From Euonymus europaeus (Eukaryota > Streptophyta > Magnoliopsida > Celastrales > Celastraceae): 64,000 nt of DNA. The stretch is from NCBI GenBank assembly GCA_963580455.1, contig OY756958.1, positions 1,438,501-1,502,500 of the forward strand, written 5' to 3'. Numbering within the stretch: position 1 is the stretch's first letter; each line of letters starts with the position of its first letter. Positions 23,601 to 35,245 of this stretch are shown one piece after another. The translations under genes were made by a program, and so were the position numbers. The notes beneath the pieces were generated by a model. It saw only the letters and a list, made by a program, of their open reading frames with translations. It was not told the origin of the DNA and did not search any database.

Positions 23601-26600
23601 TTTTACCGTAGCTATCTCAATTGAATTTCAGATTAATAAACCTTGGACAATAATTCTTGTTATGAGTAGATTTTCCCTAATTTATTTGACATACCTTCTT
23701 AGATTATATCAAAACTACTCCTAATCAACAATCGTTTCTTCCAAGCACGATTTAAGAAATTATAAGTGCATTAAAATCAATGGAGAACCATAAAAACACT
23801 GCATAAATTATGAATCCATGTCTGATATTCATTCATAAGGCATTCATGATACGATCAATACATTTTTCTTCCTTTTAGACAAAACAATGATAAATAAATC
23901 AATCAAACATTGACTAGATGTTTAATAGCATTAAGAACAATCTTGAACACATAACAATTAATAAAAGCCAAAAATTTATTGAAACTTCGAATTCAATCAA
24001 GAAAAATTGGGCTACATCATAGCTCTAGTAATGGAAATTAGTTCATGATAATAATCATAGAAGCAAAGCAAAGAAAAGAATTACAACCCATCTACGAATG
24101 TAGAGAATGGACCAAATCTCTCAATTGCCTTCTTCTCTGTTCCAGTGATTTTTATCCCTTTGCTGTGTGTGCTGCTGCCACTTCTTTATGTGCTGCCTCT
24201 CTCCACGTTTTTGCCCTCATCTTCCATTTAAGAGACTTCCCTAATCCCTCTCCAAAAACCATCCTTTTACTTTGTCTCCAATAACTCCTTTAATGAAGTT
24301 GAAATTTCAAAAATACCCTTCTGCTACTTCATAATCCGTCAAGGTTTTATGGTTGCAAAGATGACCAGTTTACAGTGTCCTTATGCCAGAATTTGAGAAA
24401 ACTTAGAACATAATAGTAGTAGCGTTTCCTCTTAGCTTTCCAACGCATCATAAATCACATTTTTCTGGGCAGTATAGTGCATGTTAGAAGGAAGAAAGTG
24501 AAGGATACTCAAAACTGTTGAGTTTGTATGCAGCTGACTTTGTATGCTCACAATTTCTTCATCTGTGATTCAAAATTAATAAAGTTGATATCCACCGAAG
24601 CTTGAGATGTGTAGTTTTCAACGTTGCAAGAATTACGTAAATCAGAATTTTACAGCAACCGCAATGGCTGTTCGAAAATCAATATGTCAAAATCGTATAT
24701 CAGCATGCTTTGACAGCTTTTCCATGATTCCATCTTCCACTTTTCATCCCCGAATGAGTCCTTGTTCATCTGAAATCTATGCAAATATTTCAAACAACTC
24801 ATAAGTGATTTATTTAAACATGTTTAAGCATTAAAACCTCGAACCACACATCAAAATGTAAAGTGGCTGTGCAAAGCTCAAAAACTCATTTTTGTAAAAG
24901 AGGACGACATTCTCTCTTCCAAAATTCTCTTGATGGCTTATTGAATCAAAATGACCGTACACTCAAGTCATAAATGACTCAAACTAAATACTCAAAGCAC
25001 GAAATAATTAAAATACTTACTAAAATGAAATATGACTTACTAAACCTCAATTTGTGCTGAAACAGACTAAAAGTACTCTCGAATTAACTTATGTAGAACA
25101 AAAGTAGCACGAATAACTCTATAAATCATAGAGTTATCAAGGGACAGTTTTAAAATATGTATAAATGATGTGAAATTCTCCAACTCAACTAGTTAACTTA
25201 TTGGGTTGAATGATAACATCACTGATCTTAACATAATTCATTAGTTCACTTGCTTATTTGAGTCCTCTTTTATGGGCAGAGACTGTGGCAGTAGGGAAGG
25301 ACTATTTACTTTCTCGACTGTCTTTTTTCTTTTTGTTCCTATAAGAGCACCCACAATGGTGCATGTTTGTTGGCTCAGTAAAAATATATTTTGGGTTCCA
25401 CTTCTATTACACAAAACATATTTCTCAATACAACCACATCAGTAAAATACATTTCTCAATACAAAACCATTATCCAAGGAACTATTATTCCTTTCCTTAA
25501 TCCCATTTCTAACAAAACTACACCAAAATCAATATTGGGTCTCAAATCTTTTACCAAAGGTCAAGCCACATAATCATTCATATCACCAAAACACGTATTC
25601 CAATATAGCCACATCAGCAAAACATATCTCTCAATACAACCACATCAACAAAAACACATTCTCATTCAATTTATTGGCCCAACAAAATACCACCATTATG
25701 ATTGCTCTAACATTAATAGGTTCAATTTCATTTTCTTGTTCTCTTCCAGAAAGCAATGTACAAGATGATAATACAGAAAAGAGTGCTTGAATTTCATATT
25801 TTTTTGCTGCAAAGAAAGTATACTGAGTCATCCTATGACCTAAGATGATACATGGTTACTTGGTTGAAAGCAGCAGATAGAAACACTCAATGTATTGCAA
25901 TTTTAATTGATCTGATTTTATTTGATTTTTGGTTAGCAATGCTATGTGGTCTAGTGGTAGAGTTACAGATTTGCAGTGGTGCAACCTAGAGGCCACATGT
26001 TCAAAACCTCTCCACATATTATGTGGGAGCAAGGTTTGTGTACATGATTCCTGTTCTCAACCCTGCCCACTACATGAATCTTGTGCATGAGAGTTGTTTA
26101 CCTTTGTTTAGTGAGACGGGACGGCCATGTCCCCTCTCTCTCCCTCCCTCTGTTCTTCTCATGTACACATATACATGCACCCCCCTGGTTCTGGCTTGAC
26201 CTTATGATGCTTACAATTTCAGAGAGCTCAGTATGCAATGTTGCTCAGTGGCACTCCTGCTTTGTCCAGACCAATTGAGCTATTTAAGCAGGTATCCTTG
26301 CACCCTTTTTTAGATAGCTTATGTCTTAAAGGCTAATAGAGAATAGAATGTCAGCATTTAGATACTTTGAATGATATTTTAAACATTCTGCATTAAATTT
26401 GCGCATTACAGCTGGAAGCCTTGCATCCCAATGTTTACAAGAATGTTCATGAATATGGTAAACGATATTGCAAGGGTGTAAGTCATGATCCTTTTGGGTT
26501 GAAAGCCTGTTAGCTGTTATGATAGCAGTCTATTCATGTCTCACATCTGGGCATGATCAATGTTGTTTGTTCTGAACTTCCGATCTATTTCTTTCAGGGC

Positions 26601-29600
26601 AGTTATGGAGTTTATCAAGGTGCAAGTAATCATGAAGAATTGCACAATTTGATGAAGGCAACAGTGATGATCCGAAGACTGAAAAAGGATGTTCTTTCTC
26701 AGCTTCCTCTGAAGCGCCGTCAACAGGTGGGTATCATTTATCCCTTTGCTTTTGCTCAAATTAGCTTCCTAGTATTAGTTATTCTCGTTGGATTTAGGTT
26801 TATGAAAAATATTTACTCCTTGCCAAGCTTTATTTGATTTACTCCAAGCCTCTGACTGAATGTAGTATGACCAATCACTGAGAAAAATGTCTATTACTGT
26901 GGTAACTTCTCATTGAGAAAAATACTTAGGTGACGCTTGACTATCCTACTTTTCTTCTTCCCTATCCGTGTGTGTGAGTGTGCCCATGCATGTGCATTTG
27001 AGCACATATATTGGATGGAGAGTTCAAGTGTTATTTCTTTTGATGTTCTTAAATTTGATTCTCAGGTCTTCCTAGATTTGTCAGATAATTACATGAAACC
27101 AATCAATGCTTTATTTCACGAGGTAAGCACCACAATTCGAGTTTTTTTTCCTCGTTTCAAACTCACTCGAGATATTCAGGCTGTGTAATTAATGGAGTAC
27201 AAAGGGTGATAGATAGGACAAAGCTCATATGATAGTTCTTTGCAGTTGGAAGTTTTGAAAAGTAAAATTAAAGCTTGCGACTCACAAGAGAAGGCTGAAT
27301 CACTCAAGTTTTCTCAGAATAATCTTGTTAACAAGGTATTTATAATTTTACCCAGAAATACCGCTCGTGTTTACTGTCGCTATTTCAACTTCCTTCTCTT
27401 GATTTTAGTGCAGTACATGCTAATATCTATCTTCACTTTACAATAAATCACCAAATCTTGATGTATCCTGACAACTGTTAAACATGTCTTTTGCTCATTT
27501 AACATTTCTTCTCCGCCTCTGACTCCTTATCTGATTCCAGATATACACTGATTCTGCTGAAGCTAAGATCCCCGCGGTTCTAGATTATCTGGAAACTGTC
27601 ATTGAGGTATTTTCTGTCACCTGCCTATATATTCTCTTTTCTTTGGAAGTGCTTAATTGCTGAAATGAATGGAGTAAGGTCATAATATGCTAAGAAGTGT
27701 GATCCTTGTGCATTTTATCAAAATACCATTTAAAAAATACGAATATAAACACACATGCTGTTGCATCTGTATCTTCTTGGGCAATTGCTCTCATATTACT
27801 TACTAGCACAATAGGTCGATGCTTACAGTTTCATAGTTATTTGGCCACGCTTTTTTGGCATAGTTTTCTACTGATATATTTTGCTAATGGTAATGTCAAA
27901 AAATTTCCTTAAATGTCAGTACGTAAATGGAAGCTGAAGCCACCTTTTAAATGCAAGTTTGAACTTTGAATTGGGAAGCTGTCAGTAAACTGCTTAAAAA
28001 ATGTAGATTGTCAGTTCTTGTCATTTTGAAGCCTTGGACCAAAAAAGATGAGGATAGAAGTAAAAAAGATGAGGACATATAATTAGTGGATAATATTACC
28101 CTACATGGAAAACAAATGGCAAAAGGAACACCATTTGGTGGCTTTAAATTGATTCTTATATGAATTTCACGTGGCTGACCATAAACTTTTTTTGGACAAA
28201 GGCTTTGATGATGACAATGATGTCTATTTCAAAGACGGGGAATTGAGGAAAAAACTATTTTTCAAATCCTTTGGTTCTTCAATCAGCTCGTTTATAAATT
28301 GTGTGGATGCTTTAGCTTGAGCTCCAAATTTAAGCTATCTAATAGGTGATCTTTTGTTTGATTGTATTACTTGTTTGGGATGGTAAACAATGCTTCTCAC
28401 ATCATCCTTGAATATGTAATTATGGCGTGACTGTCGGAGAATGCACCCAACCCATAAACTTAAGCTTTTGAGTAAATAGGCCACCCATCCATTTGTGGAA
28501 AAGCCCATGTTTAGGCCTATTTAACATGGGCTCAGCACCGGTCCATAATTCTTAACATTGGTATCTCAGTGGGAGGTTCGTTAAAAAAATTGAGGCCTCA
28601 CTTTTGTGTACACAAACAAGTCCATGACAAGTGTTCACCACCTCTGAGGACACAAAGGGATGTGACAAGTGGGATAACGCCTCTTAGCATGAGTTCGATG
28701 TATCAAGTGGAATGAGAATTTAAGGAACTTGTGTGTGAGGGGGAGTGTTGGAGAATGCACATCTCAACTCATAAGCTTAAGCTTTTGAGTAAATGGCCAC
28801 CTATGCTCTTGTGAAAAAGCCCTTGTTTTGGCCATGTTACATGGGCTCACCCTCTGTTTAACACTGACTTAGCCCGACAAGCAACTTATGTTTGCTACAT
28901 CGAACAATTTTCTTTTTTCTTTTCTTTATTGTGTGAGGTGTTCTTGTTAAAAGTGTTTGACAGTTTTTTATGTGTGCTTTTCTTTTCTTGCTAGCCATCA
29001 CATTTTTTCTCTCTTGTTCCTTAGACAAATTTTTTTATAAAATTTTGTTGCAGTCTGGCTGCAAGTTTCTGGTATTTGCACACCATCAGCCCATGATTGA
29101 TTCAATATATCAGTTTCTTCTTGTAAGAGTGCTCAACTTTGATTGAAATATTCTAAATCTTGGTCCATTCTCACCCAAATTGCAATTTTCCAGAAGAAGA
29201 AAGTGGGTTGCATTCGAATTGATGGTAGCATCCCTCCAGCTTCAAGGCAAGATTTGGTGACTGATTTCCAAGTAAAAGATTCTATTAAAGCTGCTGTGGT
29301 ATTGGGACATTTTTTTTTCTTTTCCCTGTGAATTGTGCTTTCCCTTGTTGAGTTTTCTGTCGTAATTTTTCTTCTGCAGTTATAGTGCTACCTGTGGTTT
29401 ACAATGGATGGTTTCTAACATCTTAGCAGTTATCGATCAAAGCAGGTGGAGTTGGAATAACTTTGACAGCTGCCAGCACTGTTATTTTTGCGGAGCTCTC
29501 GTGGACTCCGGGTGATCTAATTCAAGCAGAGGACCGTGCCCATAGGATTGGCCAGGTAAAGCATGAGTTGCCTTTCTGAGTCTGATCTTATATGATCGGC

Positions 29601-30091
29601 CTGTTAAAGTATATGTTACCTTTTTGATCTAAAATTATATATTACTTTGTTTTTATCAGTTTCATTGTGAATTATCTGATTGTGTTTATCATTATGCTGT
29701 TTTTAATAGAGCTTTTATGAAGTGTATTGCTTACAGATGGCAACATTCGTGTGGGCTCCAAAGTTCCAATTCCTGTTCTTTTCTTATTAGTATTTTTTTT
29801 ATCAGCGTATGCCCAACTCTTGTTGACACAGTTTGTTCATTGCTTATAGGTTTCTTCAGTCAATATATACTATCTGCTCGCTAATGACACAATTGATGAC
29901 ATCGTATGGTATGTTCATATGCTATCAGCTTTTCTTGGGTGATATAATGATCTGTAAAGTACTTCATTGAAATAGCAGAGACAAAAATTCTGGAGTTCAA
30001 TCTTGGTGGTTAATTAACACATGATCCATTTCTCCAGGGATGTTGTTCGGAGCAAGTTAGAGAATTTGGGACAAGTAATATGCTCTCCTTC

Positions 30092-30160
<69 letters not shown>

Positions 30161-30455
30161 GTATGTGTGTGTATGTACCAGTTTTCATTTAGAGTTGGGA
30201 AGAACCGTGGAGAAATTGTTGAAATTTCAAAATACTGGTCGAGTCTGGTTGATATATATATATTTTTGAGGTTGGTAAACTGAATGCTAGTCATTGAACA
30301 AACAGATGCTTGACGGCCATGAGAATATTTTGGAAGTCTCAGCCAGCCAGCCAAGAAGCGGCCCTGCGAAGCAGAAAATGATTGATTGCTTCTTGAAGCG
30401 ATGCAACACGGAAGGTTCTGAATACCAACCCAATTCTAAGGGCCCAAGGCACTGA
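15562..30455 (+). CDS. CHR18: SMARCAL1/CHR18-type SNF2 DNA annealing helicase, 24 exons, 680 aa
   Basis: Exons: 15562-15741, 16176-16233, 16567-16655, 16758-16813, 16957-17032, 19807-19873, 20717-20783, 20971-21037, 21863-21946, 22035-22076, 22241-22396, 22504-22581, 26223-26291, 26412-26477, 26598-26726, 27066-27122, 27246-27335, 27541-27606, 29054-29122, 29194-29298, 29430-29555, 29850-29908, 30038-30074, 30306-30455. The phases are consistent and there are no internal stops. The protein begins [19 protein letters not shown]. It has one HARP domain (about 87-153), Walker A DEMGLGKT (211-218), DESH (319-322), and the SNF2 C-terminal [11 protein letters not shown] (589-599). A PIP-box-like QKMIDCFL (654-661) lies near the C-terminus. 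Family members rewind RPA-coated DNA and remodel stalled forks in the nucleus. Arabidopsis CHR18 is similar in length. The exon 8 donor is GC. Exon 2 could instead start at 16173, adding one Gln. Introns 5, 12 and 18 are swollen by mobile elements. Confidence 0.93.
15990..16080 (+). mobile_element. tRNA-derived SINE-like sequence in intron 1 of CHR18
   Basis: Perfect pol III control boxes: box A TAGTTCAAGTGG at 15999-16010 and box B GGTTCGAATCC at 16045-16055. The sequence is followed by an A/T-rich stretch ending in a T-run near 16090. The flanks do not form an acceptor stem, which argues for a SINE or tRNA relic rather than a working tRNA. Confidence 0.5.
17155..17900 (+). mobile_element. 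Degenerate LINE reverse-transcriptase fragment in intron 5 of CHR18
   Basis: Frame-shifted translation contains the C-terminal reverse-transcriptase signature of plant L1-type LINEs: [13 protein letters not shown], then PMVERYEK, then [13 protein letters not shown], spread over two frames between 17200 and 17420. Downstream frames to about 17900 are too decayed to assign. Boundaries are approximate. It accounts for part of the 2774-bp intron 5. Confidence 0.55.
18640..18983 (-). mobile_element. TRIM element in intron 5 of CHR18
   Basis: Short terminal direct repeats at 18640-18704 (65 bp) and 18905-18983 (79 bp; the left copy lacks an internal segment). On the minus strand the repeat starts TGTTAGAATATG and ends AATCTTAACA. 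Next to the right copy, the minus strand reads TGGTATTAGAGCAAGAGC, a primer-binding site for initiator Met-tRNA. A G-rich tract precedes the left copy. Flanks GTTGG (18635-18639) and GTGGG (18984-18988) match at 4 of 5 positions as a target duplication. It has no coding capacity, as expected for a terminal-repeat retrotransposon in miniature. Confidence 0.82.
20628..20662. repeat. (ATT)n microsatellite in intron 6 of CHR18
   Basis: An uninterrupted run of TTA/ATT triplets, about eleven copies, just upstream of exon 7. Confidence 0.9.
21038..21039 (+). other. GC splice donor after CHR18 exon 8
   Basis: Exon 8 ends ACTTTACAG and the next bases are GCAATT. The following exon (21863) begins GCTATTGCTGTGGCT, giving the family sequence GKTLQ-AIAVA only if the intron starts with GC. 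The nearest GT donor (after GCAATT) would insert two extra residues, Ala-Ile, in frame. A GC-AG intron fits the alignment better. Confidence 0.65.
21282..21425 (-). mobile_element. Au-like SINE in intron 8 of CHR18
   Basis: On the minus strand this reads CAGTGGTAGAATTGCGTC, then TTGCAACCTCGGGGTCACA, AGTTCAAA, and a tail containing AAGGGTAACGCTGTGCCCAT and CTTGTGCAC. The order of a tRNA-like head, GGGTCACAAGTTC box B region and AGGGTAAGGCT-type body is that of the plant Au SINE family. Ends are approximate. Confidence 0.65.
23363..25139. mobile_element. Solo LTR (1777 bp) in intron 12 of CHR18
   Basis: Bounded by TGTGAAAATTATTCGC at the left and GAGTTATCA at the right, with a perfect 5-bp duplication AGGGA at 23358-23362 and 25140-25144. 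The interior is AT-rich and non-coding. The CGCAAGTGCACGAAATC segment near the left end resembles one end of a widespread plant LTR family; the parental element and orientation are not assigned. It makes up about half of the 3641-bp intron. Confidence 0.87.
25345..25707. mobile_element. Tourist-like MITE (363 bp) in intron 12 of CHR18
   Basis: Imperfect terminal inverted repeats GAGCACCCACAATGGTG (left) and GAGCAATCATAATGGTG (right, read on the other strand), flanked by the 3-bp duplication TAA at 25342-25344 and 25708-25710. TAA/TTA duplications are typical of PIF/Harbinger-mobilised MITEs. The interior has three degenerate copies of a CAATACAACCACATCA motif and no coding capacity. Confidence 0.75.
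25936..26100 (+). mobile_element. Au-like SINE in intron 12 of CHR18
   Basis: Head with box A TGGTCTAGTGG and a box B-like TGTTCAAAACC near 25999-26009, followed by GGGAGCAAGGTTTGTGTACA, an AACCCTGCCCACTACATGA segment, and a CTTGTGCATGAGAGTTGTTTA end. This matches the layout of Au-type SINEs. It lies 122 bp before exon 13. Confidence 0.75.
28432..28863 (+). mobile_element. Second TRIM element, in intron 18 of CHR18
   Basis: Direct terminal repeats at 28432-28557 (126 bp) and 28746-28863 (118 bp), both starting TGT(C/T)GGAGAATGCAC and ending TTAACA. A diverged primer-binding site TTGGTATCTCAG directly follows the left repeat, and a purine tract GTGTGAGGGGGAG precedes the right repeat. Flanks GTGAC (28427-28431) and CTGAC (28864-28868) agree at 4 of 5 positions. 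No coding capacity. It is a different family from the TRIM at 18640. Confidence 0.82.
30095..30157. repeat. (CT)n(TA)n compound microsatellite in intron 23 of CHR18
   Basis: About fourteen CT units followed by about seventeen TA units, then a GTGTATGTGTGTGTATG stretch. It lies 20 bp after the exon 23 donor. Confidence 0.95.
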
Positions 30456-30907
30456 GTGATACCCCCATGAAGTATGTATTTATACAAAGATGTGCATAAA
30501 TTCACTGGAATGTGGGAGATTTTTTCTTCTGTTTTGTTTTTTTTTTCTTCAAAACACAAAAAAACCTGTCTTGATATCCCTTTGCAATTCTTAATGTGAC
30601 TTGGAGTCAGATGCCTAGAGTAGGGGATGATCTCTCTTTTTTGTCCATAGGAATGAGAAATGAAACCAATTTGGTTGTACTTCCGAGCATAAGAACATGT
30701 ATTTACGGGACATTTGGTTGGCATTTAGAGGGGATGGGGCGAGATGAGGGTGTAAATTACCGATTCTCTTGTTTCAGACAATTGCTCATAATTCATATTC
30801 ATCTGCTGTAGACAACTAGGTCCATTTTGCTTTTGTAATCAGGGGATGTTTGGGAGAATACTTACAAGCGAAATGTGTAAAAAATTGAATAATAAACATG
30901 ACCGATT
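30456..30907 (+). other. 3' flank of CHR18, presumed 3' UTR
   Basis: This non-coding stretch follows the TGA at 30453-30455. AATAAA-type signals are not clear near the stop; AATAATAAACATG at 30889-30901 is the best candidate, just before the LINE. No gene recognised. Confidence 0.5.
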
Positions 30908-32675
30908 TCTTTTTTTTTTTTTTTTTTGAGAAAGACAATAATTTCCATTAATCTAAAGAAAAAGGAATTACAAGGTGGGAACAATCAGTAGGAACATCTC
31001 CTATGATGATCACCTGGGAACTAGACAATATTCCTTTAGAAGCTAAAACATGCACAAGCACATTATTAGTCCTAGAAGTATGAAGTACTTCATATCTGAG
31101 ACCATGACTATGAGAAAGCAGAAGAGCTGATTCCACACACAAGCCACGAGGGGCCAAAGGGATCCGCTTGCATTGCAGATCAGAAATTATAGAGAGAGCA
31201 TCTCCTTCCAATATAAAGTCTGAAATATTCAGATGTATAGCCAGTTCTATTCCAAAGAGAAGCTTCTGCTTCAGCAAATAAACAACCTCTGCGGATGGAC
31301 TACATTTAATTTTAAACTTGTGGGGGTGAGCCCAACAACTGGAAGGAGTCCAAGAGTGAGCAGCTTGATGGAGAGCAGACTGAGTCGAAAAAGCAGACTT
31401 AAGCAGGGATGCCTTAATTTTAATGTCAGCTAATGAGAGCCTCGGTTCATTATGGATCACCTTATTGCGGGCTATCCAAATGAAATAAAAGAGCCTGAAA
31501 ATATCCTCAAGAACTGTCTTTGAATAAACATAAACCAATTGAGCCACCCAATTTTGAGGATTGAGGTTCAAACCTGACAAGGAAATAATCTGTGACATGT
31601 GAATGCCATATAGGATAGGACCACGGGCATTGCCAGAATATATGAAAGCTTGATTCTTCATAAGAATTATAGCAAGGACAAGTGCCATTCACATCCATAC
31701 CTCGCTTCAGGAGATTGTCTCTAAAAGGAAGAGCATTATGAGCCAATCGCCACACAAAGTTAGCAACACGAGGAGGCAAGGAAAAATTTACAAGCTTAGA
31801 CCTAGAGATAACCGAACCCACGGAGGGAGATTGGGAATCCAGAATAGAAGCATTAGCTAAAGATAATTTTTAAGCCGAGTTAACTGAGAAACCCCGATCC
31901 TTATTGTGAACCCACATGTATACATCTCTAGTAGCCTGAGTAGATAAAGGAATAGATAAAATAGCAGCTGCAGAGGGGCCATCAAAGAGAGATGAAATGG
32001 CCTGCGTATTCCAAGATTTTGGGCTCGCATTAATCAAATCTGAAACTTTTAAGTTTGGAATCTAGTTTGAACGCGAAGAAATGGGCACACCAGTAGGAGA
32101 GTTCGGGACCCAAAGATCGTCCCACACTTTAACCGAATCACCATCTCCAATTCTCCATCTAGAGCCTTGTTGGAGTGAACCCCTTGCTGATAGAATGCTA
32201 GACCACACATATGAAGGATTAGACCCTTTTGTTGCAGAGAAAAAAGACCCATTAGGGAAATATCTAGCTTTAATAACATGGCTGCATAAAGATTCCTTAT
32301 CACTGATTAATCTCCAACCTTGCTTTGCCAAGAAGGCCGAATTAAAATGAAACATATCCCGAAATCCCAAGTCTCCCTTTGCCATGGTCTAACACACTTT
32401 ATGCCAATTAACCCAATTCATTTTTCGATTCTCTGAAGAACCACTCCACAAGAATTGCCTGGAAAGCTTGTTGATATCCTCACACGAGTTTTTTTGGAAA
32501 TCTATAAATGCTCATAGCATATGAAGGGATAGCTTGAATGACTGCTTTTATTAAGATTGCCCGACCAGCTTGAGAGAGAATTTTTTCTTTCCAGCCTTTC
32601 ATTTTGGACCAAATTCTTTCTTTGATGAAATTAAAAGCCTAACGCCTATTACGAGTGATCAAGGTAGGGAGGCCT
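30908..32675 (-). mobile_element. 5'-truncated LINE (L1-type), minus strand
   Basis: A T-run at about 30909-30928 is the poly(A) tail on the minus strand. Moving right are an RNase H-like domain (EGDALSIISDL, about 30950-31350), a reverse-transcriptase zinc-binding domain (PRVANFVWRLAHNALPFR, about 31750, with the Cys-rich GTCPCYNSYEESSFHIFWQC), and the RT C-terminus (GDLGFRDMFHFNSAFLAKQGW, about 32320-32385, and further RT-like sequence to 32660). Several frameshifts and stops make it dead. It ends at the satellite boundary. No convincing target duplication was found. Confidence 0.88.
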
Positions 32676-35245
32676 TGACATGTGATTTTTTTCTCATAAA
32701 CTGTTTTCTTAATATCTCTGGGCTCCGAGTTCTGAATTTATTGACTTTTAGCTTGATTTCACACTATTTTCAAGCTCTACAATCTTGGCATTTCAGTTTT
32801 TGATTTTAGAATTTGTGCCTAGTAGGTCTCATTTTACCTAGTTTGGTATGACATGTGGTTTCCTCACATAAACTGTTTTCTTAATATCTCTAGGCTCCGA
32901 GATCTGAATTCGTTGATTTTTAGTTTGATTTCACACTATTTTTTGAGCTCTATAATCCTAAAATTTTAGTTTTTGATTTTAAAACTTGTGCCAAGTAGGC
33001 CTCATTTCACCTAGTTATGTACGACATGTGGTTTCCTCACATAAACTGTTTTCTTAATATTTTTAGGTTCTGAGTTTTGAATTCGTTAATTTTGAGCTTG
33101 ATTTCACACTATTTTTTGAGCTCTACAATCCTAGAATTTTAGTTTTTTATTTTAGAACTTGTATGCCTAGTAGGCCTCGTTTCACCTAGTTATGTACGAC
33201 ATGTGGTTTCCTCACATAAACTGATTTCTTAATATCTCTAGGCTCCGAGTTCTGAATTCGTTGATTTTTAACTTGATTTCACATTATTTTTCGAGCTCTA
33301 CAAACCTAGAATTTTAGTTTTGATTTTAGAACTTGTGCCTAGTAGGCCTCGTTTCACCTAGTTATGTAGAACATGTGGTTTCCTCACGTAAACTGTTTTC
33401 TTAATATCTCTAGGCTTTGAGTTCTGAATTTGTTGATTTTTAGCTTGATTTCACACTATTTTTTTAGCTCTACAATCCTTGGGATTTGGTTTTTGATTTC
33501 AAAACTTGTGCCAAGTAGGTCTCGTTTCACCTAGTTTGCTATGACATGTTGAATCTTCACATAAACTATTTTCTTAATATCTCTCGGCTCCGAGTTCTGA
33601 ATTCGTTAATTTTTAGCTTGATTTCACATTATTTTTCGAGCTCAACAATTCTAGCATTTCAATTTTTGATTTTAGAACTTGTGCCTAGTATGTCTCGTTT
33701 CACCTATTTAGGTATGACATGTGGTTTCCTCACATAAACTGTTTTCTTAATATCTCTAGGCTCCGAGTTCTGAATTCGTTGATTTTTAGCTTGATTTCAC
33801 ACTATTTTTCGAGCTCTAAAATCCTGGAGATTTGGTTTTTGATTTCAGAACTTGTGCCTAGTAGATCCTGTTTCACCAAGTTAGCTATGACATGTGATTT
33901 CTTCTCATAAACTGTTTTCTTAATATCTATGGGCTTCGAGTTCTGAATTCATTGATTTTTAGCTTAATTTCACACTATTTTTCGAGCTCTACAATTTTGG
34001 CATTTCAGTTTTTGATTTTAGAACTTGTGCCTAGTAAGTCTCGTTTCACCTAGTTTTGTATGACATGTGGTTTCCTCACATAAACTGTTTTCTTATTATC
34101 TTTAGGCTCCGAGTTTTGAATTCGTTGATTTTTAACTTGATTTCATACTATTTTTTGAGCTCTATAGTCTTAACATTTTAGTTTTTGATTTTAGAACTTG
34201 TGCCTAGTAGACCTCATTTCATCTAGTTATGTACGACATGTGGTTTCCTCACATAAACTGTTTTTTTTAATATCTCTAGGCTCTGAATTCTGAATTCGTT
34301 GATTTTTAGCTTGATTTCACACTATTTTTCAAGCTCTACAATCTTGGAGATTTGGTTTTTGATTTCAGAACTTATGCCAGGTAGGAATCATTTCACCTAG
34401 TTTGATATGACATGTTGTTTCTTCTCATAAACTATTTTCTTAATATCTTTAGGCTTTGAGTTCTGAATTCGTTGATTTTTAACTTGATTTCACAATATTT
34501 TTTGGCTCTATAATCCTGGAATTTCGGTTTTTGATTTCAAAAGTTTTGTCTAATAGGTCTGGTTTCACATAGTTAGCTATGACATGTGGTTTCTTCACTT
34601 AAACTGTTTTCTTAATATCTCTAGGCTTCAAGTTCTGAATTCGTTAATTTTTAGCTGGATTTCACACTATTTTTCGAGCTCTACAATCCTTGCATTTCGA
34701 TTTTTGATTTCAGAACTTGTGTCTAGTATGTCTCATTTCACCTAGTTAGCTATGACATATGGTGTCTTCACATAAACTATTTTCTTAATATCTCTAGGCT
34801 CTGAATTCTTAATTCTTAATTTGTTGATTTTTAGCTTGATTTCACAGTATTTTTCAAGCTCTACAATCCTGGTTATTTGGTTTTTGATTTCAGAACTTGT
34901 GCCTAGTAGGTCTCGTTTGACCTAGTTAGCTATGACATGTTGTTTCTTCTCATAAACTGTTTTCTCAATATCTTTAGGCTCCGAGTTATGAATTCGTTGA
35001 TTTTTAACTTGACTTCACACTACTTTTCGAGCTCTACAATCCCGACATTTGGGTTTTTGATTTCAAAACTTTTGCCTTGTAGGTCTGGTTTCACATTGTT
35101 CGCTATGACATGTGGTTTGTTGACATAAACTGTTTTCTAATTATCTCTAGGCTCCGAATTCTGAATTTGTTGATTTTTAACTTGATTTCACACTATTTTT
35201 GAGCTCTACAATCCTGACATTTAGGTTTTTGATTTTAGAATATTT
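32676..35245 (+). repeat. 173-bp satellite array, forward orientation, subfamily 2
   Basis: About 15 head-to-tail copies of the 173-bp monomer, with TATGACATGTGG, ATCTCTAGGCTCCGAG and GAATTCGTTG variants as in 1344-3732 read on its minus strand. Short open frames repeated every 173 bp here are by-products of the repeat and are not genes. Confidence 0.93.

Noticed and set aside
30885..32690. Possible target duplication around the LINE (CATGACC / CATGTGA)
   Set aside because: Only four or five bases match and the right side is satellite sequence, so it cannot be told from chance.
33546..35128. Series of 63-codon frames with near-identical peptides
   Set aside because: They recur once per satellite monomer and reflect the 173-bp repeat, with no sign of coding constraint. 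Similar frames occur at 3330-3521.
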